A stretch of 64,000 bases of DNA from Oscillospiraceae bacterium (GTDB lineage Bacteria > Bacillota > Clostridia > Oscillospirales > Oscillospiraceae), in contig SVMD01000001.1 in NCBI GenBank assembly GCA_015067615.1, positions 787 to 64,786 on the forward strand, given 5' to 3'. The translations under genes were made by a program, and so were the position numbers. Shown piece after piece: positions 32,244 to 40,884 of this stretch. Positions within the stretch are counted from its first letter, which is position 1. Every line of letters begins with the position of its first letter. The notes beneath the pieces were generated by a model that saw only the letters and a list, made by a program, of their open reading frames with translations, was not told where the DNA came from and ran no database searches.

Positions 32244-33035
32244 TTACAGCTTCAAAAGCCTTTGCGCGTTGCGGAAGCAGATTGCTTCCCGGTCGGCAGG
32301 GGACAGGTCCAGGCTGTTCAGCAGCCGCAGCTCCCACTGGGGCCGGTGCCAGGGCATGTCGGAACCGAAGAGGAGCCGCTCCGGGCCGTGGGCATCGAGA
32401 ATGGCCTGGGCCATGCTTTTGGGCATGGTGCCGTAGCCGAAGGACAGGTCGAAATAGATATCCTGGCCGCAGAGGGTCCTGAGAACCTCTTCGCCGCAGC
32501 CAAGACCGCCCCAGTGGGCAGCCACCACCGGCCCGTCCAGCCATTTTTTCGCCCCCAGCAGGGCCTGAGGCATGCAGTGATAAGGGGGCGCGAAGCCGTA
32601 ATCCTGGCCCGCGTGGAACACGGTGACCAGACCAAGCTCCGAGATCTTCCGGTAGATGGGCTTCATCCGCTCCTCGTCGGCAAAAAAGTTCTGGTACTCC
32701 GGGTGGAGCTTCACACCCTGGATCCCGGCGGCTTTCAGCCGTTCCAGCTCCTCCAGGGCGCTGGGGGAGTCCGGGTGGACGGAGCCGAAGGCCACGATGC
32801 CCGGCTCCTGATTCATCTGGATGGCGAAGTTATTCACATTGGTCTGCTGCTTTGGGTTGGTGGCGATGGACAGCACCACGGAAATGTCCACTCCATCGGC
32901 GGCCATCTGCTCTTTCAGGGAAGAAACGGTGCCGTCGGTCTGGGGTTCCAGACCGCCTGCGGCATGGGAAAGACCGGAAATAGCCCCTGCGGCGATCTTC
33001 GGCGGGAAGGCGTGGGTATGAAAATCGATCAGCAT
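32244..33035 (-). CDS. Metal-dependent amidohydrolase (COG2159-type, TIM barrel)
   Basis: The 263-residue protein carries the expected metal ligands in order: DFHTH (residues 4-8), KLHPEY (near 107), FHAGQD (near 140), AHWGG (near 172) and LLFGSDMPW (near 222). These enzymes hydrolyse or decarboxylate small cyclic or aromatic acids; the substrate is not determined here. AAAGGAG lies 9 nt before the ATG. It has its own promoter, and its stop is about 100 bp before the protease start on the same strand. Confidence 0.85.
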   Translation of the reverse strand: MLIDFHTHAFPPKIAAGAISGLSHAAGGLEPQTDGTVSSLKEQMAADGVDISVVLSIATNPKQQTNVNNFAIQMNQEPGIVAFGSVHPDSPSALEELERLKAAGIQGVKLHPEYQNFFADEERMKPIYRKISELGLVTVFHAGQDYGFAPPYHCMPQALLGAKKWLDGPVVAAHWGGLGCGEEVLRTLCGQDIYFDLSFGYGTMPKSMAQAILDAHGPERLLFGSDMPWHRPQWELRLLNSLDLSPADREAICFRNAQRLLKL

Positions 33036-33061
33036 GGTAATCAGCTCCTTTTCTGCCGAAT

Positions 33062-33089
33062 ATTATAGCACAAATCGCCTGCTGTGCAA
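33062..33089 (-). promoter_or_regulatory. Promoter of the amidohydrolase gene
   Basis: On the minus strand TTGCAC (33089-33084), a 16-bp spacer and a perfect TATAAT (33067-33062) precede the start codon by 26 bp. Confidence 0.8.
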
Positions 33090-33182
33090 GGGAAGCGGAC
33101 ATTTTTCTGCGCGGTGTGGATTTGCTTCCAAAAACGAACTGGTTTTTTTATGCAGAAAGACGATAAAATGACAAAATTTTTA

Positions 33183-33211
33183 TTGACTTCCATAAACTGC
33201 GGTGGTAAACT
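33183..33211 (+). promoter_or_regulatory. Promoter of the T-box operon
   Basis: TTGACT (33183-33188), a 17-bp spacer and TAAACT (33206-33211) lie about 25 bp before the start of the T-box stem I. Confidence 0.6.
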
Positions 33212-33234
33212 ATAGGAAATTTCATCCACGCAAC

Positions 33235-33490
33235 ACGTTGAAGAAAATCAGTACACACCAATTTCGTTCCGCCAGAGAGCTGCCGGTTGCTGCGAGGCAG
33301 TGGGAACGCCGGTGTGGAATACCTTTCGGAGTGGCTTCGCTGAAACCTTGTTGATTAGTAGGCGAAGACGGGTAGGGCCCGATACAGCCTGCGGATCTGT
33401 TAGGATCCCATGAGGCCCCTTTTGGGGTAAATTGAGGTGGTACCACAGGAAATTCTTGTCCTCTGCTATGGATAGCAGAGGACTTTTTTG
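33235..33490 (+). ncRNA. T-box leader (tRNA-sensing antiterminator)
   Basis: In order: AGTA (33250-33253) followed by CACACC, which pairs with GGTGTG (33311-33316) before GAA, forming the specifier-loop setting; AGAGAG and GGTTGCTG in the distal stem I; CTTTCGGAG; the T-box sequence GAGGTGGTACCAC (33434-33446); and a terminator of a 10-bp perfect stem (33458-33467 / 33474-33483) with T6. The bases after GAA are TACC, so the specifier is TAC (Tyr) read directly or ACC (Thr) shifted by one; the aromatic pathway downstream favours Tyr. Uncharged cognate tRNA should let transcription through. Confidence 0.92.
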
Positions 33491-33520
33491 TTTCAAAAAA
33501 CAGAGAAAAAAGGTGAGAAC

Positions 33521-35158
33521 ATGATCATTACGGATTTTTTGGAAAGAAATGCGCGGCTCTACGGCGGCGAAAGCGCACTGGTTGAGCTGAGCCCCTCGGA
33601 AGAGCGGGACAAGGCGCTGACCTGGTGGGAATTCAACCTGATCGAAAGCGCCAGCCCCGACGCCCCCTACCGCCGGGAAATCAGCTGGCGGGACTTTGAC
33701 CGCCGGGCCAACCGGTTTGCCAATCTGCTCCTGAGCCGGGGCCTGAAGAAGGGCACCAAGGTTGCTCTGCTTCTGATGAACTGCCTGGAGTGGCTGCCCC
33801 TGTATTTTGGCGTCCTGAAGGCTGGATGCGTGGTGGTTCCCATGAACTTCCGCTACAGCTCCGATGAGATCAAGTACTGCTTAGGTTTGGCAGATGTGGA
33901 GGTCCTGGTGTTCGGCCCTGAGTTTGTCAGCCGTATGGATGCCATCGAAAAGCAGATCCCCGCAGTGCGGATGCTCTTCTACGTGGGCAAGGACGGTCCT
34001 GCCTACACCGAGGACTGCATCCGGCTCACCGGCTTCTGCTCCTCCAGCGCCCCTCCCGTGGCCCTGACGGAAACGGATGACGCGGCCATCTACTTCTCCT
34101 CCGGTACCACCGGCTTCCCCAAGGCCATTCTGCACAACCACAAGGCCCTGGTCCACGCCTGCCTGACGGAGCAGAGCCACCACGGCCAGGGAAGAAACGA
34201 CGTATTCCTGTGCATCCCGCCGCTGTATCACACCGGCGCCAAGATGCACTGGTTCGGCAGCCTTCTCTCCGGCTCCAAGGCGGTGCTTCTGCGGGGTGTG
34301 AAGCCCGAGTGGATCCTCCGGGCCGTGACGGAAGAGCACTGCACCATCGTCTGGCTGCTGGTGCCCTGGGCCCAGGATCTGCTGGACGCCATCGACGACG
34401 GCCGGGTGGACCTGAGCAAGTTCCGGCTGGACCAGTGGCGGTTGATGCATGTGGGCGCCCAGCCGGTGCCCCCCAGCCTGATCCGCCGGTGGCTGAAGGT
34501 GTTCCCCCACCATGCCTACGATACCAACTACGGCCTGTCCGAGTCCATCGGCCCCGGCTGTGTCCACCTGGGTGTGGAAAATGTCCACAAGGTGGGCGCC
34601 ATCGGCATCCCCGGCTACGGCTGGCAGGCAAAGATCGTGGACGAGCAGGGTAAGGAAGTTAAGCCCGGCGATGTGGGCGAGCTGATCGTCAGGGGCGACG
34701 GCGTCATGCAGTGCTACTACAAGAATCCGGAGGCCACCGCCGAGGTGCTGAAGGACGGCTGGCTCTTCACCGGCGATATGGCCCGGGTGGATGAGGACGG
34801 CTTCATCTACCTGGTGGACCGGAAGAAGGACGTGGTCATCTCCGGCGGCGAGAACCTGTACCCGGTGCAAATCGAGGACTTCCTCCGTGCTTACCCCAAG
34901 ATCAAGGACGTGGCAGTCATCGGCCTGCCCGACCCGAGACTGGGCGAAATCGCCGCAGCCATCATCGAGATCAAGGAGGGCGAGAGCTGCACCCAGGCAG
35001 AGATCGACGAATTCTGCAAGGCAATGCCCCGGTACAAGCGCCCCCGGAAGATCTTCTTCGACAAGGTCCCCCGAAATCCCACCGGCAAGATCGAGAAGCC
35101 CGCGCTCCGGGAAAAGTACTGCGCAGGCCGCCTGGTGGAGGTCCAGATTACAGGTTAA
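33521..35158 (+). CDS. AMP-forming acyl-CoA ligase (class I)
   Basis: Start at ATG 33521, with AGGTGAGA upstream. The 545-residue protein has the ANL-superfamily motifs YFSSGTTGFPKA (near 195), NYGLSESIG (near 333), WLFTGDMARVDEDGFIYLVDRKKD (about 410-435, catalytic Asp/Arg region) and the C-terminal PTGKIEKPAL with the acylation Lys. It should activate a carboxylic acid to its CoA thioester. First gene after the T-box, with a symporter and IorAB downstream, so an aryl or branched-chain acid is a likely substrate. It is distinct from the PaaK-type ligase later in the operon. Confidence 0.87.
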   Translation: MIITDFLERNARLYGGESALVELSPSEERDKALTWWEFNLIESASPDAPYRREISWRDFDRRANRFANLLLSRGLKKGTKVALLLMNCLEWLPLYFGVLKAGCVVVPMNFRYSSDEIKYCLGLADVEVLVFGPEFVSRMDAIEKQIPAVRMLFYVGKDGPAYTEDCIRLTGFCSSSAPPVALTETDDAAIYFSSGTTGFPKAILHNHKALVHACLTEQSHHGQGRNDVFLCIPPLYHTGAKMHWFGSLLSGSKAVLLRGVKPEWILRAVTEEHCTIVWLLVPWAQDLLDAIDDGRVDLSKFRLDQWRLMHVGAQPVPPSLIRRWLKVFPHHAYDTNYGLSESIGPGCVHLGVENVHKVGAIGIPGYGWQAKIVDEQGKEVKPGDVGELIVRGDGVMQCYYKNPEATAEVLKDGWLFTGDMARVDEDGFIYLVDRKKDVVISGGENLYPVQIEDFLRAYPKIKDVAVIGLPDPRLGEIAAAIIEIKEGESCTQAEIDEFCKAMPRYKRPRKIFFDKVPRNPTGKIEKPALREKYCAGRLVEVQITG

Positions 35159-35185
35159 TCCCAAAATACGAAAGAAGGCATTTAT

Positions 35186-36748
35186 ATGGATATGGCAATC
35201 AAGCTGGGTATGCTGGTGGTATTCTTCGGAATCATGCTGGGCACCGGATTTTATTGCCGGAAGCACTCCACGGATGTGGACGGCTTCGTGTTGGGCGGCA
35301 GAAGTGTGGGCCCCTGGCTCACGGCTTTCGCCTACGGTACATCTTATTTCTCCGCGGTGGTCTTTGTGGGCTACGCGGGACAGTTCGGCTGGAAGTACGG
35401 CATCGCGGCAACCTGGGCGGGCATCGGCAACGCCCTCATCGGCTCCCTGATGGCCTGGGCAGTGCTGGGACGGCGCACAAGAGTCATGACCCAGCACCTG
35501 GACAGCGCCACCATGCCCCAGTTCTTTGAGGCCCGTTTTGACAGCAAGGCATTGAAGCTGGCTTCCTCCGTCATCATCTTTATTTTCCTGATCCCCTACA
35601 CCGCATCCCTCTATAATGGCCTGAGCCGGCTCTTCGGCATGGCCTTTGATATCGACTACTCCGTCTGCGTCATCGCCATGGCCATCCTTACCGGCATCTA
35701 TGTGATCGCCGGCGGCTATATGGCCACCGCCATCAACGATTTTATTCAGGGCATGATCATGCTCGTGGGTATCGTGGCGGTGATCGGCGCGGTGCTGAAG
35801 ACCCAGGGCGGCCTGATGGAGGCTCTGGAAGGTCTGGCAAAGGTCACTGACCCGGCGGTATCCGATACTCCCGGCGTATTCAACTCCTTCCTGGGTCCGG
35901 ACCCCATAAATCTGCTGGGCGTGGTGCTGCTGACCAGCCTGGGCACCTGGGGCCTGCCCCAGATGGTCCAGAAATTCTACGCCATCAAGAGCGAGAAGGC
36001 CATCAACAAGGGCATGATCATCTCCACGGTCTTTGCCATGGTGGTGGCCGGCGGCTGCTACTTCCTGGGCGGCTTCGGACGGCTCTTCTCTGACAAGATC
36101 GACCTGGCCCAGGGTGGCTACGACTCCATCATCCCCACCATGCTCTCGGAGCTTTCCCCCTTCCTGATCTCCGTGGTGGTGATCCTGGTGCTGTCGGCCT
36201 CCATGTCCACCCTGTCCTCTCTGGTGCTGGCCTCCTCCTCCACACTGACCCTGGATTTCATCAAGGGCACCGTGGTGAAGGAATTGAGCGTCAAGAAGCA
36301 GCTGCTGATCATCCGCATCCTCATTGCGGTGTTCATCGGCATTTCCGTGGTCATTGCCATCATCCAGTATAAGTCCAACATCACCTTCATCGCCCAGCTG
36401 ATGGGCGTGAGCTGGGGCGCCCTGGCAGGTGCCTTCCTGGCACCCTTCCTGTACGGCCTGTACTGGAAGAAGGCCACGGTGGCTTCCGTGTGGGTCAGCT
36501 TCCTGTTCTCCACGGTGGTGATGGTGGCCAACATCTTTGCCAAGCAGGCATTCCCCGCCCTGCTTCAGAGCCCCATCAATGCCGGTGTGTTCTGCATGCT
36601 GGCGGGCCTGGTCATCGTTCCGGTGGTCAGCCTCTTCACCAAGGCACCCAGGGCAGAATACGTTGACCATGTGTTCTCCTGCTATGATACCAAAGTGGTG
36701 GTGTCCGTCACCGACGCCATCGGCGAACCGATTTCCAAGGAGGAATAA
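35186..36748 (+). CDS. Sodium:solute symporter (SSS family)
   Basis: The 520-residue membrane protein has about 13 hydrophobic segments. SSS hallmarks visible: FVLGGRSVGPWLTAFAYGTSYFSAV near the N-terminus, GGYMATAINDFIQGMIM (near 180) and LSASMSTLSSLVLASSS (near 335, sodium-site region). The family includes proline, pantothenate and carboxylate transporters. Its place between an acyl-CoA ligase and iorAB suggests import of an aryl acid with sodium; the substrate is inferred only from context. AAGAAGG lies before the ATG; iorA begins 2 bp after its stop. Confidence 0.9.
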   Translation: MDMAIKLGMLVVFFGIMLGTGFYCRKHSTDVDGFVLGGRSVGPWLTAFAYGTSYFSAVVFVGYAGQFGWKYGIAATWAGIGNALIGSLMAWAVLGRRTRVMTQHLDSATMPQFFEARFDSKALKLASSVIIFIFLIPYTASLYNGLSRLFGMAFDIDYSVCVIAMAILTGIYVIAGGYMATAINDFIQGMIMLVGIVAVIGAVLKTQGGLMEALEGLAKVTDPAVSDTPGVFNSFLGPDPINLLGVVLLTSLGTWGLPQMVQKFYAIKSEKAINKGMIISTVFAMVVAGGCYFLGGFGRLFSDKIDLAQGGYDSIIPTMLSELSPFLISVVVILVLSASMSTLSSLVLASSSTLTLDFIKGTVVKELSVKKQLLIIRILIAVFIGISVVIAIIQYKSNITFIAQLMGVSWGALAGAFLAPFLYGLYWKKATVASVWVSFLFSTVVMVANIFAKQAFPALLQSPINAGVFCMLAGLVIVPVVSLFTKAPRAEYVDHVFSCYDTKVVVSVTDAIGEPISKEE

Positions 36749-36750
36749 CT

Positions 36751-38478
36751 ATGAAACAGCTGATTCTGGGCAACGAAGCCGTTGCCCGGGGATTATACGA
36801 GGCCGGCTGCAGCTTTGTCTCCAGCTATCCCGGCACCCCCAGTACCGAAATCACCGAGGCCGTTGCCAAATACCCCGAGGTCTACGCCGAGTGGGCACCC
36901 AATGAAAAGGTTGCCCTGGAAGCTGCCTTCGGCGCCTCCCTGGCAGGCCGCCGCAGCTTCTGCGGCATGAAGCACGTGGGCCTGAATGTGGCCGCCGATC
37001 CCCTGTTCACCATTGCCTATACCGGCGTCAACGCAGGTCTGGTCATCGGCGTGGCAGACGACGCGGGCATGCACTCCTCCCAGAACGAGCAGGACTCCCG
37101 GCACTATGCCCGGTCCGCAAAAATCCCCATGCTGGAGCCCTCCGACTCCGCCGAGGCTCTGGAATTTGCCAAGCTGGCCTACGACCTTTCTGAGAAATTC
37201 GATACCCCTGTGCTGCTGAAGATGTGTACCCGAGTCTCCCACTCCCAGAGCGTGGTGGAGACCGGTGAGCGCACCGAGCATATCAAGGAATATGAAAAGA
37301 ATATTCCCAAGTACGTCATGATGCCCGGCAACGCCAAGAAACGCCATCCTGTGGTGGAAGAGCGGACCCAGGCCCTGATCGAGTACGCCGAGACCGCGGA
37401 TATCAACCGCATCGAGCCCGGCAAGGATCACAAAATGGGCATCATCACCTCCTCCACTTCCTACCAGTATGTTAAGGAAGTGCTGGGCGATACCTACCCG
37501 GTGATGAAGCTGGGCATGATCTGGCCCATGCCCGAAAAGAAGATCCAGGAGTTTGCCGCTTCCGTGGAGAACCTGGTGATCGTGGAGGAGCTGGACAGCT
37601 TCATCGAGGCCCACTGCCGCGATCTGGGCCTGGCCTGCGTGGGCAAGTCCAATTTCTCCTGTATCGACGAGCTGAGCCAGAACAAGGTGGCCGCCCAGCT
37701 GGCCAAGGCTGTGGAAGAGGGCGTTGCCCTGGCCGATGCCATTCCCCCCAGACCCCCTGTCATGTGCGCAGGCTGCCCCCATCGCGGCCTGTTCTACACC
37801 CTGAAGAAGAACAAAATCACCGTCCTGGGCGATATCGGCTGCTACACCCTGGGTGCCGTGGCACCCCTGGCAGCGGTGGATAGCGTCATCTGCATGGGCG
37901 CCTCCGTTTCCGGCCTCCATGGCTTCTCCAAGAGCCAGAATGGTGCCATGGACGGCAAGACCGTGGCGGTCATCGGCGACTCCACCTTCATGCACTCCGG
38001 CATCACGGGCCTGGTGAACATCGCCTACAATGAGAGCAACGCCACGGTGATCATCGTGGACAACTCCATCACCGGTATGACCGGCCACCAGCAGAACCCC
38101 ACCACCGGCTTTAACTTAAAGGGCGACCCCTGCGCCAAGATCGATCTGGAGACCCTCTGCCACGCTGTGGGCATTAAGCGGGTCCGGGTCATCGACCCCT
38201 ATGACCTGAAGCAGTGTGATGAGGTCATCAAGGAGGAGCTGGCGGCCAACGAGCCCTCCGTCATCATCTCCCGCCGTCCCTGCGCATTGCTTAAGTACGT
38301 CAAGCACAAGGCCCCTCTGGCGGTGGAACAGGATAAGTGCATCGGCTGCAAGGCCTGCATGAAGATCGGCTGCCCCGCCATCTCCATTGTCAGCGGCAAG
38401 GCAAAGATCGATCCCACCCTCTGTGTCGGCTGCGGCGTCTGCGCCCAGCTGTGCAAAGTCGGCGCTCTGAAGGCATAA
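36751..38478 (+). CDS. iorA: Indolepyruvate:ferredoxin oxidoreductase, alpha subunit
   Basis: The 575-residue protein has an N-terminal pyrimidine-type TPP domain (NEAVARGLYEAGCSFVSSYPGTPSTEI), a TPP/Mg domain (GDIGCYTLG, then GDSTFMHSGI and NSITGMTGHQQNP, near 360-450) and two C-terminal [4Fe-4S] motifs (CIGCKACMKIGCP and CVGCGVCAQLC). It interconverts an arylpyruvate plus CoA with an arylacetyl-CoA, CO2 and reduced ferredoxin. Length is as usual for IorA. The reaction is reversible and in some anaerobes and methanogens runs as reductive carboxylation. iorB follows 13 bp later. Confidence 0.95.
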   Translation: MKQLILGNEAVARGLYEAGCSFVSSYPGTPSTEITEAVAKYPEVYAEWAPNEKVALEAAFGASLAGRRSFCGMKHVGLNVAADPLFTIAYTGVNAGLVIGVADDAGMHSSQNEQDSRHYARSAKIPMLEPSDSAEALEFAKLAYDLSEKFDTPVLLKMCTRVSHSQSVVETGERTEHIKEYEKNIPKYVMMPGNAKKRHPVVEERTQALIEYAETADINRIEPGKDHKMGIITSSTSYQYVKEVLGDTYPVMKLGMIWPMPEKKIQEFAASVENLVIVEELDSFIEAHCRDLGLACVGKSNFSCIDELSQNKVAAQLAKAVEEGVALADAIPPRPPVMCAGCPHRGLFYTLKKNKITVLGDIGCYTLGAVAPLAAVDSVICMGASVSGLHGFSKSQNGAMDGKTVAVIGDSTFMHSGITGLVNIAYNESNATVIIVDNSITGMTGHQQNPTTGFNLKGDPCAKIDLETLCHAVGIKRVRVIDPYDLKQCDEVIKEELAANEPSVIISRRPCALLKYVKHKAPLAVEQDKCIGCKACMKIGCPAISIVSGKAKIDPTLCVGCGVCAQLCKVGALKA

Positions 38479-38491
38479 AGGAGGTACCACT

Positions 38492-39064
38492 ATGGAAACG
38501 AAAAATGTTATGATCGTGGGCGTTGGCGGACAGGGCAGTCTGCTGGCAAGTAAGCTCCTGGGCCGTCTGCTGCTGAACAAGGGCTATGATATCAAGGTCT
38601 CCGAGGTCCACGGCATGAGCCAGCGGGGCGGCAGCGTGGTCACCTACGTCCGCTTCGGCGACAAGGTCTATTCCCCCATTATCGACAAGGGCGAGGCGGA
38701 CTTCATTGTGTCCTTCGAACTGCTGGAAGCCGCCCGGTGGACCTCCTACTTAAAGCCCGGCGGAAAGATCATTACCAACACGCAGCAGATTAATCCCATG
38801 CCCGTGATCATCGGCGCGGCGGAGTATCCGGAAAACCTGGTGGAGAAGATGCGTGCTGCCGGTCTGGATGTGGACGCCATCGATGCCCTGGCCCTGGCGG
38901 AGGAAGCAGGCTCTTCCAAGGCCGTCAACATTGTCCTCATGGGACGGCTGTCCCGCTATTTCGACATTCCTGCCGACGAATGGCTCTCCGCCATCGAGGC
39001 AAGCGTGCCGCCTAAATTCCTGGAACTGAACAAAAAGGCATTCAACCTTGGGCTGAACGCTTAA
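38492..39064 (+). CDS. iorB: Indolepyruvate:ferredoxin oxidoreductase, beta subunit
   Basis: The 190-residue gamma-type subunit starts VMIVGVGGQGSLLASKLLG (near residue 5) and contains SEVHGMSQRGGSV, both invariant in IorB and related 2-oxoacid oxidoreductases. With IorA it forms the active enzyme. A strong AAAGGAGG site lies before the ATG. paaK starts 17 bp after its stop. Confidence 0.95.
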   Translation: METKNVMIVGVGGQGSLLASKLLGRLLLNKGYDIKVSEVHGMSQRGGSVVTYVRFGDKVYSPIIDKGEADFIVSFELLEAARWTSYLKPGGKIITNTQQINPMPVIIGAAEYPENLVEKMRAAGLDVDAIDALALAEEAGSSKAVNIVLMGRLSRYFDIPADEWLSAIEASVPPKFLELNKKAFNLGLNA

Positions 39065-39081
39065 GAAGGAGAGAAAACCCT

Positions 39082-40383
39082 ATGCCCAACTATTATCAAC
39101 CGGAAATCGAAACCATGCCCTACGACCAGCTGCGGCAGCTGCAGAATGAGAAGCTTCTCAAGCAGGTGCGCCACGTCTGGGACAACGTACCCTACTACCG
39201 CCAGAAGATGGAGGAGAAGGGTGTCACCCCCGAGGACATCCAGTCTGTGGATGACCTGTACAAGCTGCCCTTCCTGAGCAAGGCAGACCTGCGGGACGCC
39301 TACCCCTACGGCCTTCTGGGCAAGCCCCTGTCTGAATGTGTCCGCATCCAGTCCACCTCCGGCACCACCGGCAAGCGTGTTGTGGCCTTCTACACCCAGC
39401 ACGATATCGACCTGTGGGAGGACTGCTGCGCCCGGGCCATCGTGGCCGCAGGCGGCACCAAGGAGGATGTGGTCCATGTGTCCTATGGCTACGGCCTGTT
39501 CACCGGCGGTCCCGGCCTCAACGGCGGCTCCCACAAGGTGGGCTGCCTGACCCTGCCCATGTCCTCCGGCAACACCGACCGGCAGCTGCAGTTCATGACC
39601 GACCTGGGCTCCACCATCCTCTGCTGCACCCCCTCCTACGCCGCTTATCTGGCAGAGAGCATCCACGAGCGGGGCATTCAGGATCAGATCAAGCTGAAAG
39701 CCGGTATCTTCGGCGCCGAGGCCTGGTCCGAGGACATGCGCCACGACATCGAGAACAAGCTGGGCATCAAGGCCTATGATATTTACGGTCTCACCGAGAC
39801 CTCCGGTCCGGGCGTCTCCTTCGAATGCTCCGAGCAGACCGGCATGCACATCAACGAGGACCACTTCATCGCCGAGATCATCGACCCCGATACCGGTGAG
39901 GTGCTGCCCGAGGGCAGCAAGGGCGAGCTGGTGTTCACCGCCATCGACAAGGAGGCCTTCCCCCTGCTGCGTTACCGCACCAGAGACATCTGCGTCCTGA
40001 GCCGCAAGAAGTGTTCCTGCGGCCGGACCCATGTGAAGATGAGCAAGCCTATGGGCCGCAGCGATGATATGCTGATCATCCGCGGTGTCAACGTGTTCCC
40101 CAGCCAGATTGAGACCGTGCTGATGCAGCAGGGCTACGGCGCCAACTACCAGATCATCGTGGACCGGGTCAACAATACCGATACCTTCGAAATCATGGTG
40201 GAGATGACCCCCGCTATGTTCTCCGACTCCCTGGCAAAGATTTCCGAGGCCGAGAAGAGCCTGGTGAACGCCCTGAAGGCTATGCTGGGTATTTCCGCCA
40301 AGGTCAAGCTGGTGGCACCCAAGTCCATCACCCGCAGCGAAGGCAAGGCAGTCCGTGTCATCGACAAGCGCAAGCTGTTCTAA
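39082..40383 (+). CDS. paaK: Phenylacetate-CoA ligase
   Basis: The 433-residue protein has the PaaK signatures STSGTTGKRV (near 92), SYGYGLFTGG (near 138), DIYGLTETSGPG (near 233), LRYRTRDI (near 296) and GRSDDMLIIRGVNVFPSQIE (near 328). It activates phenylacetate, and in relatives indole-3-acetate or 4-hydroxyphenylacetate, with ATP and CoA. In IOR operons it either makes ATP from arylacetyl-CoA (degradation) or primes aryl acids for carboxylation (synthesis). AGGAG lies before the ATG. Confidence 0.93.
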   Translation: MPNYYQPEIETMPYDQLRQLQNEKLLKQVRHVWDNVPYYRQKMEEKGVTPEDIQSVDDLYKLPFLSKADLRDAYPYGLLGKPLSECVRIQSTSGTTGKRVVAFYTQHDIDLWEDCCARAIVAAGGTKEDVVHVSYGYGLFTGGPGLNGGSHKVGCLTLPMSSGNTDRQLQFMTDLGSTILCCTPSYAAYLAESIHERGIQDQIKLKAGIFGAEAWSEDMRHDIENKLGIKAYDIYGLTETSGPGVSFECSEQTGMHINEDHFIAEIIDPDTGEVLPEGSKGELVFTAIDKEAFPLLRYRTRDICVLSRKKCSCGRTHVKMSKPMGRSDDMLIIRGVNVFPSQIETVLMQQGYGANYQIIVDRVNNTDTFEIMVEMTPAMFSDSLAKISEAEKSLVNALKAMLGISAKVKLVAPKSITRSEGKAVRVIDKRKLF

Positions 40384-40395
40384 GGAGGTCACGAA

Positions 40396-40827
40396 ATGAA
40401 TATTCATCAGATTTCCGTATTTTTGGAGAACCGTACCGGCCAGCTGGCTGAGATCACCCATCTGCTGGCAGAAAACGGCATCGATATCCGGGCCCTGTCC
40501 ATCGCCGAGACGGCAGACTACGGCCTGGCCCGTATGATCGTGGACGATGCCCACAAGGCAAGCTCCGTGCTGCTGGCCCACGGCGATATCCTTTCCATGA
40601 CCCCTGTGTGGGCTGTGGAGGTTCCCGATGCCCCCGGCGGCCTGGCAGACCTGCTGAACCTGCTGGCCAGCGAGCATATCGACGTGGAGTACATGTACTC
40701 CCTGTTCACCCACAAGGATGGCCTGGCCTACATGGTCATGCGCGTGTCCAATGAACCCAAGTTCCTGGGCGCCCTGGGCGATCGGAAGATCCGCATCGTC
40801 AGCGCCGAAGAGCTGGGCCTGAAGTAA
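40396..40827 (+). CDS. Tandem ACT-domain protein
   Basis: The 143-residue protein is two ACT domains: QISVFLENRTGQLAEITHLLAENGIDI (about 4-32) and AVEVPDAPGGLADLLNLLASEHIDV (about 75-100). Each has the ligand-binding Gly-rich turn. Stand-alone tandem ACT proteins are regularly encoded with paaK and iorAB and are thought to bind aromatic amino acids. Here it may give allosteric control to the enzymes of the operon. It is the last gene; a terminator follows 9 bp after the stop. Confidence 0.92.
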   Translation: MNIHQISVFLENRTGQLAEITHLLAENGIDIRALSIAETADYGLARMIVDDAHKASSVLLAHGDILSMTPVWAVEVPDAPGGLADLLNLLASEHIDVEYMYSLFTHKDGLAYMVMRVSNEPKFLGALGDRKIRIVSAEELGLK

Positions 40828-40836
40828 AATTGAAAA

Positions 40837-40870
40837 AAACAGCGCCTGCGAAATTTCGCAGGCGCTGTTT
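40837..40870. terminator. Bidirectional terminator between the T-box operon and plsC
   Basis: A 16-bp perfect inverted repeat (aacagcgcctgcgaaa region and complement) is flanked by A and T tracts and separates two convergent genes. Confidence 0.9.
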
Positions 40871-40884
40871 GTCGCTTTTGGGGG

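Noticed and set aside
33881..36670. 929-codon minus-strand frame across the ligase and symporter genes
   Set aside because: It spans two genes with clear family motifs on the other strand and is His/Gly/Ala-rich without domains.
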